A stretch of 63,162 nucleotides of DNA from contig NZ_JAEAMR010000010.1 of the NCBI RefSeq assembly GCF_015999245.1, positions 593,574 to 656,735 of the forward strand, read 5' to 3'. Shown here one piece after another: positions 26,646 to 35,522 of the stretch. Below the pieces are notes generated by a model, which did not search any database, was not told the DNA's origin, and was given only the letters and a program-made list of their open reading frames with translations. This DNA comes from Streptomyces sp. AV19 (GTDB lineage: Bacteria; Actinomycetota; Actinomycetes; Streptomycetales; Streptomycetaceae). The position numbers and the translations under genes are program-made. Position 1 is the stretch's first letter, and each line of letters begins with the position of its first letter.

Positions 26646-28195
26646 GCAGCGAGACGATCACACGGGAGCCGGGGGCCAAGGGGCCGGACGCACCGGGCCG
26701 GGGGCGCTGGCTGGCGCTCGCCGTCCTGGTCCTGGCCGTCCTGCTGGTGGCCGTGGACGCCACCGTCCTCGGTCTGGCGACGCCGTTCCTCAGCGAGGAC
26801 CTGCGTCCCTCGGGCACCCAGCTGCTGTGGATCGGTGACGTCTACTCCTTCGTCATCGCCGGTCTGCTGGTCTCCATGGGCAGCCTGGGCGACCGCATCG
26901 GGCGGAAGAAGCTGCTGCTGAGCGGCGCTGTGGCCTTCGGCGCGGTCTCGGTGCTCAACGCCTACGCCTCCAGCCCGGAGATGATGATCGCGGCCCGGGC
27001 GCTGCTGGGCGTGGCGGGCGCGACGCTGATGCCCTCGACGCTGGCGCTGATCCGCAACCTCTTCCACGACCCGCGTGAGCGCAGCCTCGCCATCGGCATC
27101 TGGGGCGCGATGGCCTCGGCGGGCGCGGCGGTGGGCCCGGTGGTCGGCGGGTTCCTGCTGGAGAACTTCTGGTGGGGCTCGGTCTTCCTGATCAACCTGC
27201 CGGTGATGGCCGTGCTGGTGCTGGTGGGCATCAAGCTGCTGCCCGAGTCGCGCGACCCGTCGCCCGGCCCCTGGGACCTGCTGAGCGTCGTCCTGTCGAT
27301 GGCCGGCATCATCGCCGTCGTCTACGCGATCAAGGAGGGCGCGACGATCGGCGCGAGCCCGGAGGTCGTCGTCGGTGCGGTGGTCGGCGTGGTGGCGCTC
27401 GCCTGGTTCGTCCGGCGTCAGCTGCGGCTGCCCGCGCCCCTGCTGGACATGCGGCTCTTCCGCAACCGGGGCTTCTCCGGCGCGGTGCTGGCCGACCTGC
27501 TGACCGTGCTCGGCCTGTCCGGGCTGGTCTTCTTCCTCTCGCAGTTCCTGCAACTGGTCCAGGACCGCAGCCCGTTGGAGGCGGGCCTGGCCGAACTCCC
27601 GGCCGCCATCGGCGCGGTCACGGCCGGTCTGCTCGCCGGGCAGGCCGCCCGTCGCTGGTCGGTACGGGGCGTGGTGGCCGGCGGTCTCGCGGCGATCGGC
27701 GTCGCGCTGGCGGTGGTCGGCTGGCTCTCCACCGACACCGCCTACCCGCTGCTGGGCGCGGTGCTGCTGGTCGTCGGCGTCGGTGCCGGTTTCTCCTTCA
27801 CCGTCACGGCCGACGTCATCCTCTCCAGCGTGCCCAAGGAGCAGGCGGGCGCCGCCTCGGCGGTCTCCGAGACGGCGTACGAACTGGGCGCGGCGCTCGG
27901 CATCGCGCTCCTCGGCTCGATCGTCACCGGCGTCTACCGGGGCTTCACGGTGCCCGCCGGCGTCCCGGACGGGCCCGCGTCCGCCGCGCACGAGTCGCTG
28001 GGCGGTGCCGTCGAGGCGGCCGTGACGCTGCCCGCCGACACCGGCGCGGTGCTGCTCTCCTCGGCGCAGCACGCCTTCGTGGACGGGCTGCGGATCGCCT
28101 CCGGCGTGGGCGCGGTGGTGCTGCTGGGCACGGCGGTGGCCGCGTGGTTCCTGCTGCGCGGGCAGCGGCTGGAAGAGGGCGCGGCCGAGCACTGA
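26642..28195 (+). CDS. MFS drug transporter, DHA2 (EmrB/QacA) type
   Basis: 517-aa membrane protein with about 14 hydrophobic segments. The first helix carries the DHA2 motif LLVAVDATVLGLATPFLSED. Motif A is GSLGDRIGRKKLLLSG, and motif C-like GAAVGPVVGGFLLE lies in helix 5. It is closest in pattern to the QacA/SmvA/LfrA efflux pumps that export cationic compounds by proton antiport. It is translationally coupled to the TetR gene and probably derepressed by its substrate. A strong terminator follows. Confidence 0.92.
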   Translation: MSSETITREPGAKGPDAPGRGRWLALAVLVLAVLLVAVDATVLGLATPFLSEDLRPSGTQLLWIGDVYSFVIAGLLVSMGSLGDRIGRKKLLLSGAVAFGAVSVLNAYASSPEMMIAARALLGVAGATLMPSTLALIRNLFHDPRERSLAIGIWGAMASAGAAVGPVVGGFLLENFWWGSVFLINLPVMAVLVLVGIKLLPESRDPSPGPWDLLSVVLSMAGIIAVVYAIKEGATIGASPEVVVGAVVGVVALAWFVRRQLRLPAPLLDMRLFRNRGFSGAVLADLLTVLGLSGLVFFLSQFLQLVQDRSPLEAGLAELPAAIGAVTAGLLAGQAARRWSVRGVVAGGLAAIGVALAVVGWLSTDTAYPLLGAVLLVVGVGAGFSFTVTADVILSSVPKEQAGAASAVSETAYELGAALGIALLGSIVTGVYRGFTVPAGVPDGPASAAHESLGGAVEAAVTLPADTGAVLLSSAQHAFVDGLRIASGVGAVVLLGTAVAAWFLLRGQRLEEGAAEH

Positions 28196-28267
28196 AGCCG
28201 AGCGCCGAGCACTGAAACAGAGCACGGAAAGAGTGCTGAGCAGCGCAGGGCTCAGATGAGCCAACCG

Positions 28268-28302
28268 CACATGGGCCGGGGCGGCAAGCCCCGGCCCATG
28301 TG
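28268..28302 (+). terminator. strong terminator after the MFS gene
   Basis: Perfect 15-bp stem, cacatgggccggggc at 28268-28282 with its complement at 28288-28302, loop ggcaa. It lies 73 bp after the transporter stop. Confidence 0.85.
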
Positions 28303-28418
28303 ACATTTGCCGACTGCAAGTTCTCTTGACGGCATCTTTACCCGCGCGCAAATATCGCCGCTACCGGTCGGTATTGCCGAACACGGTTCGAGATTCCTCG
28401 TGCGGAAGGACCCCCCCG

Positions 28419-29249
28419 ATGCGTCTGCGCGCCAAAATCAGAATGCTGCTCGCCGCCGCGGCCACCGCCGCCGTCACCTTCACCGGCATATCGGCGGCAC
28501 CGGCCTCCGCCTCGGTCCTCGACATCCCGCCCAAGGGCGCCAACGACTGGTCCTGCAAGCCCGATTCGGCCCACCCCGAACCGGTCGTGCTGGTCAACGG
28601 CACCTTCAAGCTGATGGCCGAGAACTGGTCCAAGCTCTCCCCGAAGCTGAAGGAGAAGGGCTACTGCGTCTTCGCCCTCAACTACGGCAACCTGGAGACC
28701 GACACCGTCCCGAAGTCGGCGGCCGAACTGCGCGACTTCGTCGAGGCGGTGCGCGGCGCGACCGGCGCGGCCAAGGTCGACATCGTCGGCCACAGCCAGG
28801 GCGGCATGCTCCCCCGCTACTACGTCAAGTTCCTCGGCGGCGCCGACAAGGTGGACGACCTCGTCGGCATCGTCCCCTCCAACCACGGCACCAAGAACCC
28901 GCTGGCCATCGCGGCCGGCTACACCATCTGCCCGTCCTGCCTCGACCAGCGCGCCGGTTCCGACCTGCTGAAGAAGCTCAACGAGGGCGAGGAGACCCCG
29001 GCCGGGCCGGACTACACCGTCATCACCACCCGGTACGACGAGGTCGTCATCCCCTACACCAGCGCCCTGCTGACCGGCCCGAAGGAGCGCCTGACCAACG
29101 TCGTGCTCCAGGACAAGTGCCCGCTCGACCTGTTCATGCACGACCAGGCCACCAAGGACCCGGTCGTCCACCAGTGGGTCCTCAACGCCCTGGGACGCAA
29201 AGGCCCCGCCGACCCGGGCTTCCAGCCGCGGTGCTTCGGCGGGGCGTGA
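28419..29249 (+). CDS. secreted lipase/esterase (class 2, alpha/beta hydrolase)
   Basis: 276 aa. Signal peptide MRLRAKIRMLLAAAATAAVT with a likely cut after ASA near residue 31. The oxyanion region PVVLVNGTF comes early and the nucleophile elbow GHSQGG is near residue 125. An Asp in TTRYDEVV and His in FMHDQATKDP are the probable triad partners. Four cysteines in the mature part may pair as disulfides. The ATG follows a GGAAGGA site. It resembles Streptomyces extracellular lipases of the triacylglycerol class; the substrate is not proven. Confidence 0.88.
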   Translation: MRLRAKIRMLLAAAATAAVTFTGISAAPASASVLDIPPKGANDWSCKPDSAHPEPVVLVNGTFKLMAENWSKLSPKLKEKGYCVFALNYGNLETDTVPKSAAELRDFVEAVRGATGAAKVDIVGHSQGGMLPRYYVKFLGGADKVDDLVGIVPSNHGTKNPLAIAAGYTICPSCLDQRAGSDLLKKLNEGEETPAGPDYTVITTRYDEVVIPYTSALLTGPKERLTNVVLQDKCPLDLFMHDQATKDPVVHQWVLNALGRKGPADPGFQPRCFGGA

Positions 29250-29271
29250 TACCTGAGGAGGCTCGCCGGCG

Positions 29272-29949
29272 TCAGGCGGCCTTGGACTCCCGCGCCTTGG
29301 TGGCGTAGACGTCCACGTACTCCTGGCCCGACAGCCGCATCACCTGGCTCATCACCTCGTCGGTGACGGCGCGCAGCACATAGCGGTCGCGGTCCATGCC
29401 CTCGTAACGGGAGAAGTCCAGCCGCTCGCCGAAGCGCACCGTCACCGGCGCGATGCGCGGCAGGCCCTTGCCGGACGGCTGCACCTTGTCGGTGCCGACC
29501 ATCGCGAACGGGACCACGGGCGCGCCCGTCATCAGCGCGAGGCGGGCGATGCCGGTGCGGCCGCGGTACAGCCGGCCGTCGGGGGAGCGGGTGCCCTCGG
29601 GGTAGATGGCGAAGATGTTGCCCTCGTCCAGCACCCGGCGGCCCGTCATCAGGGCCGCGACGCCGCCGTGCCCGCCGTCCCGGTCGACCGGGATCATCCC
29701 GGACGCCCCGAAGAACCAGGCCATCAGCCGCCCCTTGAGCCCCTTGCCCGTGACGTACTCGTCCTTGCCGATGAAGAACACCTGCCGTTTGACCACGAGC
29801 GCGAGGAAGAGCGAGTCGATGAACGTGACGTGGTTCCCGGCGAGGATGACCGGCCCGTTGCCGGGAATGCGCTCCATGCCCTCGACCGTGGGGCGGTACA
29901 GGACGCGCATGAGCAGTCCGAGGAACGCCTTGAGCAGGATGCGGGACAA
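29272..29949 (-). CDS. 1-acyl-glycerol-3-phosphate acyltransferase (PlsC family)
   Basis: 225-aa membrane-associated acyltransferase. Catalytic block I is NHVTFIDS, block III YPEGTRSPDG and block IV GAPVVPFAMVG. It adds the second acyl chain in phospholipid synthesis or works on a related lipid. I chose the TTG at 29949 because GGAGG stands six bases before it and the protein then begins SRILLKAFLGLL, a plausible membrane helix; the frame continues open upstream without similarity. It converges with the lipase gene, whose stop is 22 bp away. Confidence 0.88.
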   Translation of the reverse strand: MSRILLKAFLGLLMRVLYRPTVEGMERIPGNGPVILAGNHVTFIDSLFLALVVKRQVFFIGKDEYVTGKGLKGRLMAWFFGASGMIPVDRDGGHGGVAALMTGRRVLDEGNIFAIYPEGTRSPDGRLYRGRTGIARLALMTGAPVVPFAMVGTDKVQPSGKGLPRIAPVTVRFGERLDFSRYEGMDRDRYVLRAVTDEVMSQVMRLSGQEYVDVYATKARESKAA

Positions 29950-30180
29950 CGGATCCTCCGGGTCGTGGTCTGGACGGTCGGGCCGGGTGGCGCTTGAGGA
30001 CGATACTCGCGGGTACGAGAGCCCCGCACACCGGGTTAACCGACTCGATACGCAGTGTTGACGTGAGTTTTCACTCCGTTTCGAGCGAAGCCTTCTGTAC
30101 GAAAGACGGACGCACCTACGATCTGCGCGTCCGAACAGGAACCGCCCACACCGGTTCCACAGCACAAGGAGCGACATCAC

Positions 30181-31362
30181 ATGCAGCAGGAGCAGCGGCC
30201 GGGCAGACGGATGGTGCTGGGGGCGGCGGCCGCCCTCGGCGCGGGGGCCGTCGCCCTCGGCGGCGCCGGTACGGCGGCGGCAGCCCCGGCGGCCACCTCC
30301 GCCACGGGCCGGCGCGGCCACGGCGGTCACCTCCGCGACCTGCCGGTGCCCACCGTCATCGGCCACCGCGGCGCCAGCGGCTACCGCCCCGAACACACCC
30401 TCGGCTCCTACCAGTTCGCCCTGGACAACGGCGCGGACGTCATCGAGCAGGACGTCGTCCCCACCAAGGACGGCCACCTCGTCTGCCGCCACGAGAACGA
30501 CATCACCGGTACCACCGACGTCGCCTCCCGCCCCGAGTTCGCCTCCCGCAAGACCACCAAGACCGTGGACGGCGAGGCCCACACCGGCTGGTTCACCGAG
30601 GACTTCACCCTCGCCGAGCTGAAGACCCTGCGCGCCAAGGAGCGCCTGCCGCAGGTCCGCCGGCACAACACCCTCTACGACGGCCGCTGGTCCGTGCCCA
30701 CCTTCGAAGAGGTCCTCAAGTGGGCCGACCAGCAGGGCCGCAAGCGGGGCCGGCGCATCTGGCTGCACATCGAGACCAAGCACCCCACCTACTTCCGCAA
30801 GCTGGGCCTGGGCCTGGAGGAGCGGCTGGCCAAGCTGCTGCGCCGGTACGGACGGGCCGGCCGCGACGGCCACACCTTCCTGCAGTCCTTCGAGCCGAGC
30901 AGCCTCCAGCGGCTGGGCCGCCTCGGCGTCGGAGGCCCCAAGATCCTGCTCCTGGACGACCTGCCGGTCCGCCCCTGGGACTTCGTCGAGGCCAAGGACC
31001 CGCGCACCACCGCCGACCTGATCACGCCCAAGGGCCTCAAGTGGGTCGCCGGCTTCGCCGACGGCATCGGCCCCTGGCTCGACACGATCATCCCGAGGGA
31101 CAAGGACGGCCGGCTCACCAAGCCCACCACGCTGGTGCGCGACGCCCACGCCGCCGGGCTGATCCTCCACCCGTACACCATGCGCAACGAGAACAACTTC
31201 CTGCCCGCCGACTTCCGGCGTGGCACCGACCCCGGCGCGTACGGCGACGCCTTCGCCGCCTTCAAGACGTACTTCGCCACCGGGATCGACGGCATCTTCT
31301 CCGACAACTGTGATACCGCGGCACTGGCGCGGGACGCGTTCCTGGCGGGACGCAAGGGCTGA
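30181..31362 (+). CDS. Tat-exported glycerophosphodiester phosphodiesterase
   Basis: 393 aa. The N-terminus has a twin-arginine pattern (GRRMVLGAAAALG) and an Ala-rich h-region ending near AAAAPA. The GDPD domain follows, with IGHRGASGYRPEHT (catalytic His/Arg), ADVIEQDVVPTKDG (metal-binding Glu/Asp) and CRHENDIT (second His). It hydrolyses glycerophosphodiesters to glycerol-3-phosphate outside the cell, a phosphate or carbon scavenging role. AAGGAG precedes the ATG. It is divergent from plsC; the roughly 230-bp gap holds a TTGACG promoter-like element but I see no clear PHO box. Confidence 0.92.
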   Translation: MQQEQRPGRRMVLGAAAALGAGAVALGGAGTAAAAPAATSATGRRGHGGHLRDLPVPTVIGHRGASGYRPEHTLGSYQFALDNGADVIEQDVVPTKDGHLVCRHENDITGTTDVASRPEFASRKTTKTVDGEAHTGWFTEDFTLAELKTLRAKERLPQVRRHNTLYDGRWSVPTFEEVLKWADQQGRKRGRRIWLHIETKHPTYFRKLGLGLEERLAKLLRRYGRAGRDGHTFLQSFEPSSLQRLGRLGVGGPKILLLDDLPVRPWDFVEAKDPRTTADLITPKGLKWVAGFADGIGPWLDTIIPRDKDGRLTKPTTLVRDAHAAGLILHPYTMRNENNFLPADFRRGTDPGAYGDAFAAFKTYFATGIDGIFSDNCDTAALARDAFLAGRKG

Positions 31363-31451
31363 CCGGTCAGCCCACGAAGGTGGCCGACACGGACGGGTGA
31401 TGCCCCTCCGGGTCGGCAACCGGCGGATCACGGGCCCACGTCCCGCCGGGC

Positions 31452-32000
31452 ATGACACCGAACGACCTCCTCACCTCGCTGCGTCCGCTGCTGGCCGCGG
31501 AATGCGCCGCGGAGGCGCCGGCGGCCGGCGTGGACGCGGCCGACCTCGAACAGGCCGTGTGGGTCCGGCTGCTGAGCGAGGGCGCGGCCGCGGCCTGTGC
31601 CGCCCCGGGGGAGCGGGACCGGGGGCGGCGGTTGCGCGCCGCGGTACGGGCCGAGGCCCGCGCCGCGCGCCGGCACACCCGGCGCGAGGTGCCCTACGAC
31701 CCGGTGGCCGACGAGCCGGCCGACCCGGCCGCGGCCTCGGAGTCCGGGGTCGAACGGGCCGTGCTGGCCGCCGAGTCGGGGCGCGAACTGCGCGCCGCGG
31801 TGCGGCGGCTGCCCGGCCGCTGTCCCGGCCTGATGCGGGCGCTGTTGTCCGCCGGCGACCCGACCTACCGCGAAATCGCAGGGGAGTTGGGTATCTCACA
31901 AGGATCTCTGGGGCCCATCCGTTCCCGTTGCCTGGGATGCCTGCGCAGAATGCTCACGGCGGCGATTGCGCTTCCTGACCCCGGGGGAAAGGAGCGTTAG
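31452..32000 (+). CDS. sigma-factor-like protein (region 4-type HTH)
   Basis: 182 aa, Ala/Arg-rich. The N-terminal half (VDAADLEQAVWVRLL) resembles a degenerate sigma region 2. The C-terminal half has VRRLPGRCPGLMRAL...TYREIAGELGISQGSLGPIRSRCLGCLRRML, a clear sigma-70 region-4 helix-turn-helix. The core-binding region is poorly conserved, so it may be a weak ECF sigma factor or a derived regulator. No anti-sigma gene is adjacent. Confidence is good for the fold and modest for activity. Confidence 0.8.
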   Translation: MTPNDLLTSLRPLLAAECAAEAPAAGVDAADLEQAVWVRLLSEGAAAACAAPGERDRGRRLRAAVRAEARAARRHTRREVPYDPVADEPADPAAASESGVERAVLAAESGRELRAAVRRLPGRCPGLMRALLSAGDPTYREIAGELGISQGSLGPIRSRCLGCLRRMLTAAIALPDPGGKER

Positions 32001-32059
32001 GCCCGTTGGGCCGTTGGGCAACACGCGCCACGGAAGGCGACCAGGGGAGGCATGCGCAC

Positions 32060-32563
32060 ATGGGCATGAGCGTGACCATCGCGACGGCGGGCGAGGACGA
32101 CGCCGAACAGATCCTCAAGCTCCAGTACCTCTGCTACCAGGGGGAGGCGGAGCTCTACGGCGACTACTCCATCGCACCGCTGACCCAGAGCCTGGCCGCG
32201 CTGCGGGCCGAACTGGCCGCCGGATGCGTACTGGTGGCCCGGCTCGGGGACGAGGTCGTCGGCTCGGTCCGCGCCTCCGTCGACGGGGACGGCGTCGCGA
32301 CGCTCGCGGCGCTCATCGTGCACCCGCGCCTGCGGCGGCACGGCCTGGGGGGCCGGCTGCTGGCCGCGCTCGAGGACCGCCTGGCCGCCGACCACGCGGC
32401 CCGCCGCTTCCGGCTCTCCGTCGGCCGCCGCAGCGAGGTCGCCTTGCGGCTGTGCCGGGGGAGAGGTTATGCGCGGACGGGCTCGGCGGAGGCCGGTCCG
32501 ATCAAGCTGATCACGCTGGAGAAGGCGGTGGCGGAGCGGGCGTATGTGACGGCGGCGGGCTGA
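32060..32563 (+). CDS. GNAT acetyltransferase
   Basis: 167 aa with the GNAT core: LAALIVHPRLRRHGLGGRLLAALE contains the acetyl-CoA pyrophosphate-binding R/Q-x-x-G-x-G/A loop, and SVGRRSEVALRLCRGRGYARTG gives the late strand. The ATG at 32060 is preceded by AGGGGAGG; ATG 32066 is also possible. The substrate is unknown. Its end runs into an intergenic palindromic repeat shared with the convergent glycosyltransferase gene. Confidence 0.88.
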   Translation: MGMSVTIATAGEDDAEQILKLQYLCYQGEAELYGDYSIAPLTQSLAALRAELAAGCVLVARLGDEVVGSVRASVDGDGVATLAALIVHPRLRRHGLGGRLLAALEDRLAADHAARRFRLSVGRRSEVALRLCRGRGYARTGSAEAGPIKLITLEKAVAERAYVTAAG

Positions 32564-32566
32564 CCG

Positions 32567-32766
32567 CCGGGGGTTTTGCCCCAGCCCCGCCCTTTCACCG
32601 TTTCCCGGGGAGACCCCGGACCCCATTCGCCCTTCGGGCGAAGTCCTCAAACGCCGGACGGGCTGAAACAGCCCGTCCGGCGTTTGAGGACAAACCGCGC
32701 GGAGCGCGGCGAGAAACTGGGGGCACCCCCTCTGGGGGAGAAAGGGCGGGGCCGGGGCTCAACTCC
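32567..32766. repeat. nested palindromic intergenic repeat
   Basis: The core is a perfect hairpin with 23-bp arms (32643-32665 and 32669-32691) and a 3-nt loop; its right arm begins cagcccgtccggcgtttga. Outside it the 'ccccagccccgccctttc' arm (from about 32579) pairs imperfectly with 'gaaagggcggggccggggct' near the other end, so the whole 190 bp can fold. It sits between convergent genes and is likely a bidirectional terminator. Confidence 0.9.
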
Positions 32767-32768
32767 CC

Positions 32769-33911
32769 CTACAGCAACCCCTCCAACCGCTCCGCCAACA
32801 AATCCCACCGCCACCGCTCCTCCACCCACTCACGCCCCCGCGCACCCATCCGACGCCGCAACTCCGCGTCGAGGAGCAGCTCGACAAGCCGGTCCGCCGA
32901 CTCCCCGGCGGAACCGCCGCGCACGACAAACCCCGTCTCCCCCTCCAGCACCGCATCCGGCGCCCCGCCCGAATCCCCCGCCACCACCGGCAACCCCGTC
33001 GCCGACGCCTCCAGGTACACGATCCCCAGGCCCTCCACGTCCAGCCCGCCCCGCCGCGTCCGGCACGGCATCGCGAAGACGTCGCCGGCGCCGTAGTGGG
33101 CCGGGAGCTCCTCCCACTCCACCGGTCCGGTGAAGCGGACCGCGTCCGCGACGCCCGTCTCCGCCGCCAGCCGCCGCAGGCCGGCCGCGTACGGCCCGCC
33201 CCCGACGATCAGCAGCACCGCGTCCGGCACCCGGGACAGCACCGCCGGCATGGCCCGGATCAGCGTGTCCTGTCCCTTGCGCGGGACGAGCCGGGAGACG
33301 CAGACGACCACCGGCCGGTCCGTCAGGCCCAGCCGGGCCCGGATCTCGTCCCCGCCCGAGCCGGGATGGAAGGTCTTCTCGTCGACGCCGGGCGGCAGTT
33401 GGACCATCCGGCCCGCCGCCTCGCCCGTCAGGGCGGTCGCGATGCGGGAGCGGGTGTACTCCCCCAGATAGGTGATCGTGTCCGTGCCCTCGCCGATGCG
33501 GCGCAGCAACTGCCGCGCGCCGGGCAGCTGGGCCCAGCCCGCCTCGTGGCCGTGCGTCGTGGCGACGATCCGCCGCGCCCCGGCCGCGCGCAGCGCCGGG
33601 GCCATCAGCCCCAGCGGCGCCGCGGCCCCGAACCAGACGGAGGAGCAGCCGTGTTCGCGCAGCAGCCCCACCGCGCGCCGGGTCACCCGCGGGGTGGGCA
33701 GCAGCATCGTCGTACGGTCGCGCACCACGCGGAACGGCTGCTCGGCGTCGAAGCGGGCGGTGGCCCGGACGCCCTCCTCGCTCCGCTTCCAGGTGGAGGC
33801 GTAGACGACGACCCGCTCCGGGTCCAGGCGCAGCGCCATGTTGTGCAGGAAGGCCTGGATGCCGCCCGGGCGCGGCGGGAAGTCGTTGGTGACGATCAGG
33901 GTCTTGTGCAT
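32769..33911 (-). CDS. GT4 glycosyltransferase (PimB'-like mannosyltransferase)
   Basis: 380-aa GT-B enzyme. It begins KTLIVTNDFPPRPGGIQAFL, the opening typical of actinobacterial GDP-mannose-dependent GT4 enzymes such as PimB'. The C-terminal nucleotide-binding half has VSRLVPRKGQDTLIRAMP and GLGIVYLEASATGLPVVAG, the family E(x7)E-like motif. It probably transfers mannose to a phosphatidylinositol or lipid acceptor at the inner membrane face. A GT87 gene lies head-to-head 158 bp away, fitting a shared lipoglycan role (inference). Confidence 0.87.
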   Translation of the reverse strand: MHKTLIVTNDFPPRPGGIQAFLHNMALRLDPERVVVYASTWKRSEEGVRATARFDAEQPFRVVRDRTTMLLPTPRVTRRAVGLLREHGCSSVWFGAAAPLGLMAPALRAAGARRIVATTHGHEAGWAQLPGARQLLRRIGEGTDTITYLGEYTRSRIATALTGEAAGRMVQLPPGVDEKTFHPGSGGDEIRARLGLTDRPVVVCVSRLVPRKGQDTLIRAMPAVLSRVPDAVLLIVGGGPYAAGLRRLAAETGVADAVRFTGPVEWEELPAHYGAGDVFAMPCRTRRGGLDVEGLGIVYLEASATGLPVVAGDSGGAPDAVLEGETGFVVRGGSAGESADRLVELLLDAELRRRMGARGREWVEERWRWDLLAERLEGLL

Positions 33912-34068
33912 CGCCGCCGACAGTACCCCGTGCCCCCGGACGGCGATCGGGCGGCAACCGGGCCCGTGCCCCGCCACGTCACCGCGTACCGGCCCGCCTC
34001 CCAGGCATCATGCCTTCCGTGACGGTGCACGTACGGCGAGCGACGCCCCTGACCGGACGAGGTGGACG

Positions 34069-35292
34069 ATGCGGAATCTGATCGCGACGTGGGCCGTCAC
34101 CCGCGCCTTCCTGCTGCTGTGCGTGTTCGGTGTGATCGACATGCCGGGGTCCGACGTCTCCGTCGACATCGAGGTGATCTACCAGGGCTGGTACGGCGTC
34201 CTGCGCACCGGAGTCTTCCCCTACGACGACGTGACCTGGCAGTACCCGCCCGCCGCCGCGCTCGCGGTACTCGCCCCCGGCCTGCTGCCGTTCCTGCACT
34301 ACGCGGCGGCGTTCTTCCTGGTGTGCTTCGCGGCGGACGCCGCGGTCCTCGCGCTGCTGCTGTACGCGGCCCGGGACGGGCGGCGCAGCCTGCGCGGCGG
34401 GTGGGTGTGGGTGGCCGGGGTGCCGCTGCTCGGGCCGATCGTCTACGCCCGGTACGACGTGATGGTGACCGCCGTCGGGGTCGCGACGCTGCTGGCCCTG
34501 GGCCGCCGCCCGCGCGCGGCCGGGGCCCTCGCCGGCTTCGGCACGCTGCTCAAGGTCTGGCCCATGCTGCTGCTCATCGGGGTGGAACGCGGCCTGCGCA
34601 CCCGGTCCGCGTGGAGCTCGGCCCTGGTCACGGCGGTGGTGCTGGCGATGCTGTTCGCGGCGGCCATGCCCGGGGCGCTGGCCTTCCTGACCTTCCAGCG
34701 CGACCGGGGCACGGAGGTCGAGTCCCTGGGCTCGCTGGTCTTCCACCTCGGCCGGCACTTCGGCTGGCATGGGCAGGCCCGGCTGCACTACGGCTCGGTG
34801 GAGTTCCTCGGCCGCCATGTGCACGCGGTCAGCGCGCTGGCGCTGGGGCTGAGCCTGCTGGCGTTCGGCTGGCTGCTGCTGTGGCGGCTGAAGGCGCGGA
34901 CGTTCACGCCGTGCACCCCGTCGGACGCGGCGTTCGCGGCGGTGCTCCTGTTCACCACGACGAGCCGGGTGATCAGCCCGCAGTACATGGTGTGGCTGAT
35001 CGGGCTGGCGGCGGTGTGCGCGTCGGCCCGGGCGTCCCGGCAGGCGGGCCTGCCGGTGACGCTGGTGCTCGTGGTCGCGGCGCTGACGCAGCTGGAGTTC
35101 CCGACGTGGTTCTCGCACGTGGTCGCCAGCGACAAGCTGGGCGTGGCGACGCTGACGCTGCGCAACGCGCTGCTGGTGACGGCGACGGTGGTGGCGTGCC
35201 GCCGCCTGTGGCGGGCGACGGTGCCGGTGCCCCCGCGGGCGGGCGAGCCGGATCCTCCGACGGAGCGGGCGTCGCAGCTGGCGTCCCGTTAG
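34069..35292 (+). CDS. GT87 polyprenol-phosphate-dependent mannosyltransferase, membrane
   Basis: 407-aa polytopic protein (about ten membrane segments) of the DUF2029/GT87 group, GT-C fold. An acidic first loop (DVSVDIEVIYQGWYGVLRTG...YDDVTWQYPPAAA) carries the presumed catalytic Asp, and ARYDVMVTAVGVATLLAL and SPQYMVWLIGLAA are characteristic. These enzymes use polyprenol-phosphate sugars on the outer face (PimE is the best-known case). The ATG at 34069 follows GAGGTGG. It is divergent from the GT4 gene. Confidence 0.87.
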   Translation: MRNLIATWAVTRAFLLLCVFGVIDMPGSDVSVDIEVIYQGWYGVLRTGVFPYDDVTWQYPPAAALAVLAPGLLPFLHYAAAFFLVCFAADAAVLALLLYAARDGRRSLRGGWVWVAGVPLLGPIVYARYDVMVTAVGVATLLALGRRPRAAGALAGFGTLLKVWPMLLLIGVERGLRTRSAWSSALVTAVVLAMLFAAAMPGALAFLTFQRDRGTEVESLGSLVFHLGRHFGWHGQARLHYGSVEFLGRHVHAVSALALGLSLLAFGWLLLWRLKARTFTPCTPSDAAFAAVLLFTTTSRVISPQYMVWLIGLAAVCASARASRQAGLPVTLVLVVAALTQLEFPTWFSHVVASDKLGVATLTLRNALLVTATVVACRRLWRATVPVPPRAGEPDPPTERASQLASR

Positions 35293-35299
35293 GGCGTTT

Positions 35300-35520
35300 C
35301 TCTCCCCCACCCCGCCCCTTCCCGGAACCGGGGCTCCGCCCCGGACCCCGCAAAGCGGCTCCACCGCTTTGTCCTCGGACGCCGGACGGGCCGATTACCC
35401 CGCCCGAGCACGCGATCCAGCCCGTCCGGCGTCCGAGGACACCCGCGCGGAGCGCGAAGAAACGGCGAAAGCGGGGGTGCCCCCTCCGGGGGAGGGTCCG
35501 GGGCACAACTCCCGCGAAGC
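35300..35520. repeat. palindromic intergenic repeat
   Basis: Perfect 21-bp arms (35371-35391 and 35420-35440, the right arm beginning gcccgtccggcgtccgagg) with a 28-bp spacer. They are flanked by 'ccccgccccttcc' and 'gaaagcgggggtgccccctcc' arms. It belongs to the same family as the other repeats here and lies between convergent genes. Confidence 0.88.
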
Positions 35521-35522
35521 GG

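Noticed and set aside
29950..31458. N-terminal extension giving PlsC 728 aa
   Set aside because: It is antisense to the GDPD gene; a TTG with a good ribosome site at 29949 gives the normal family length.
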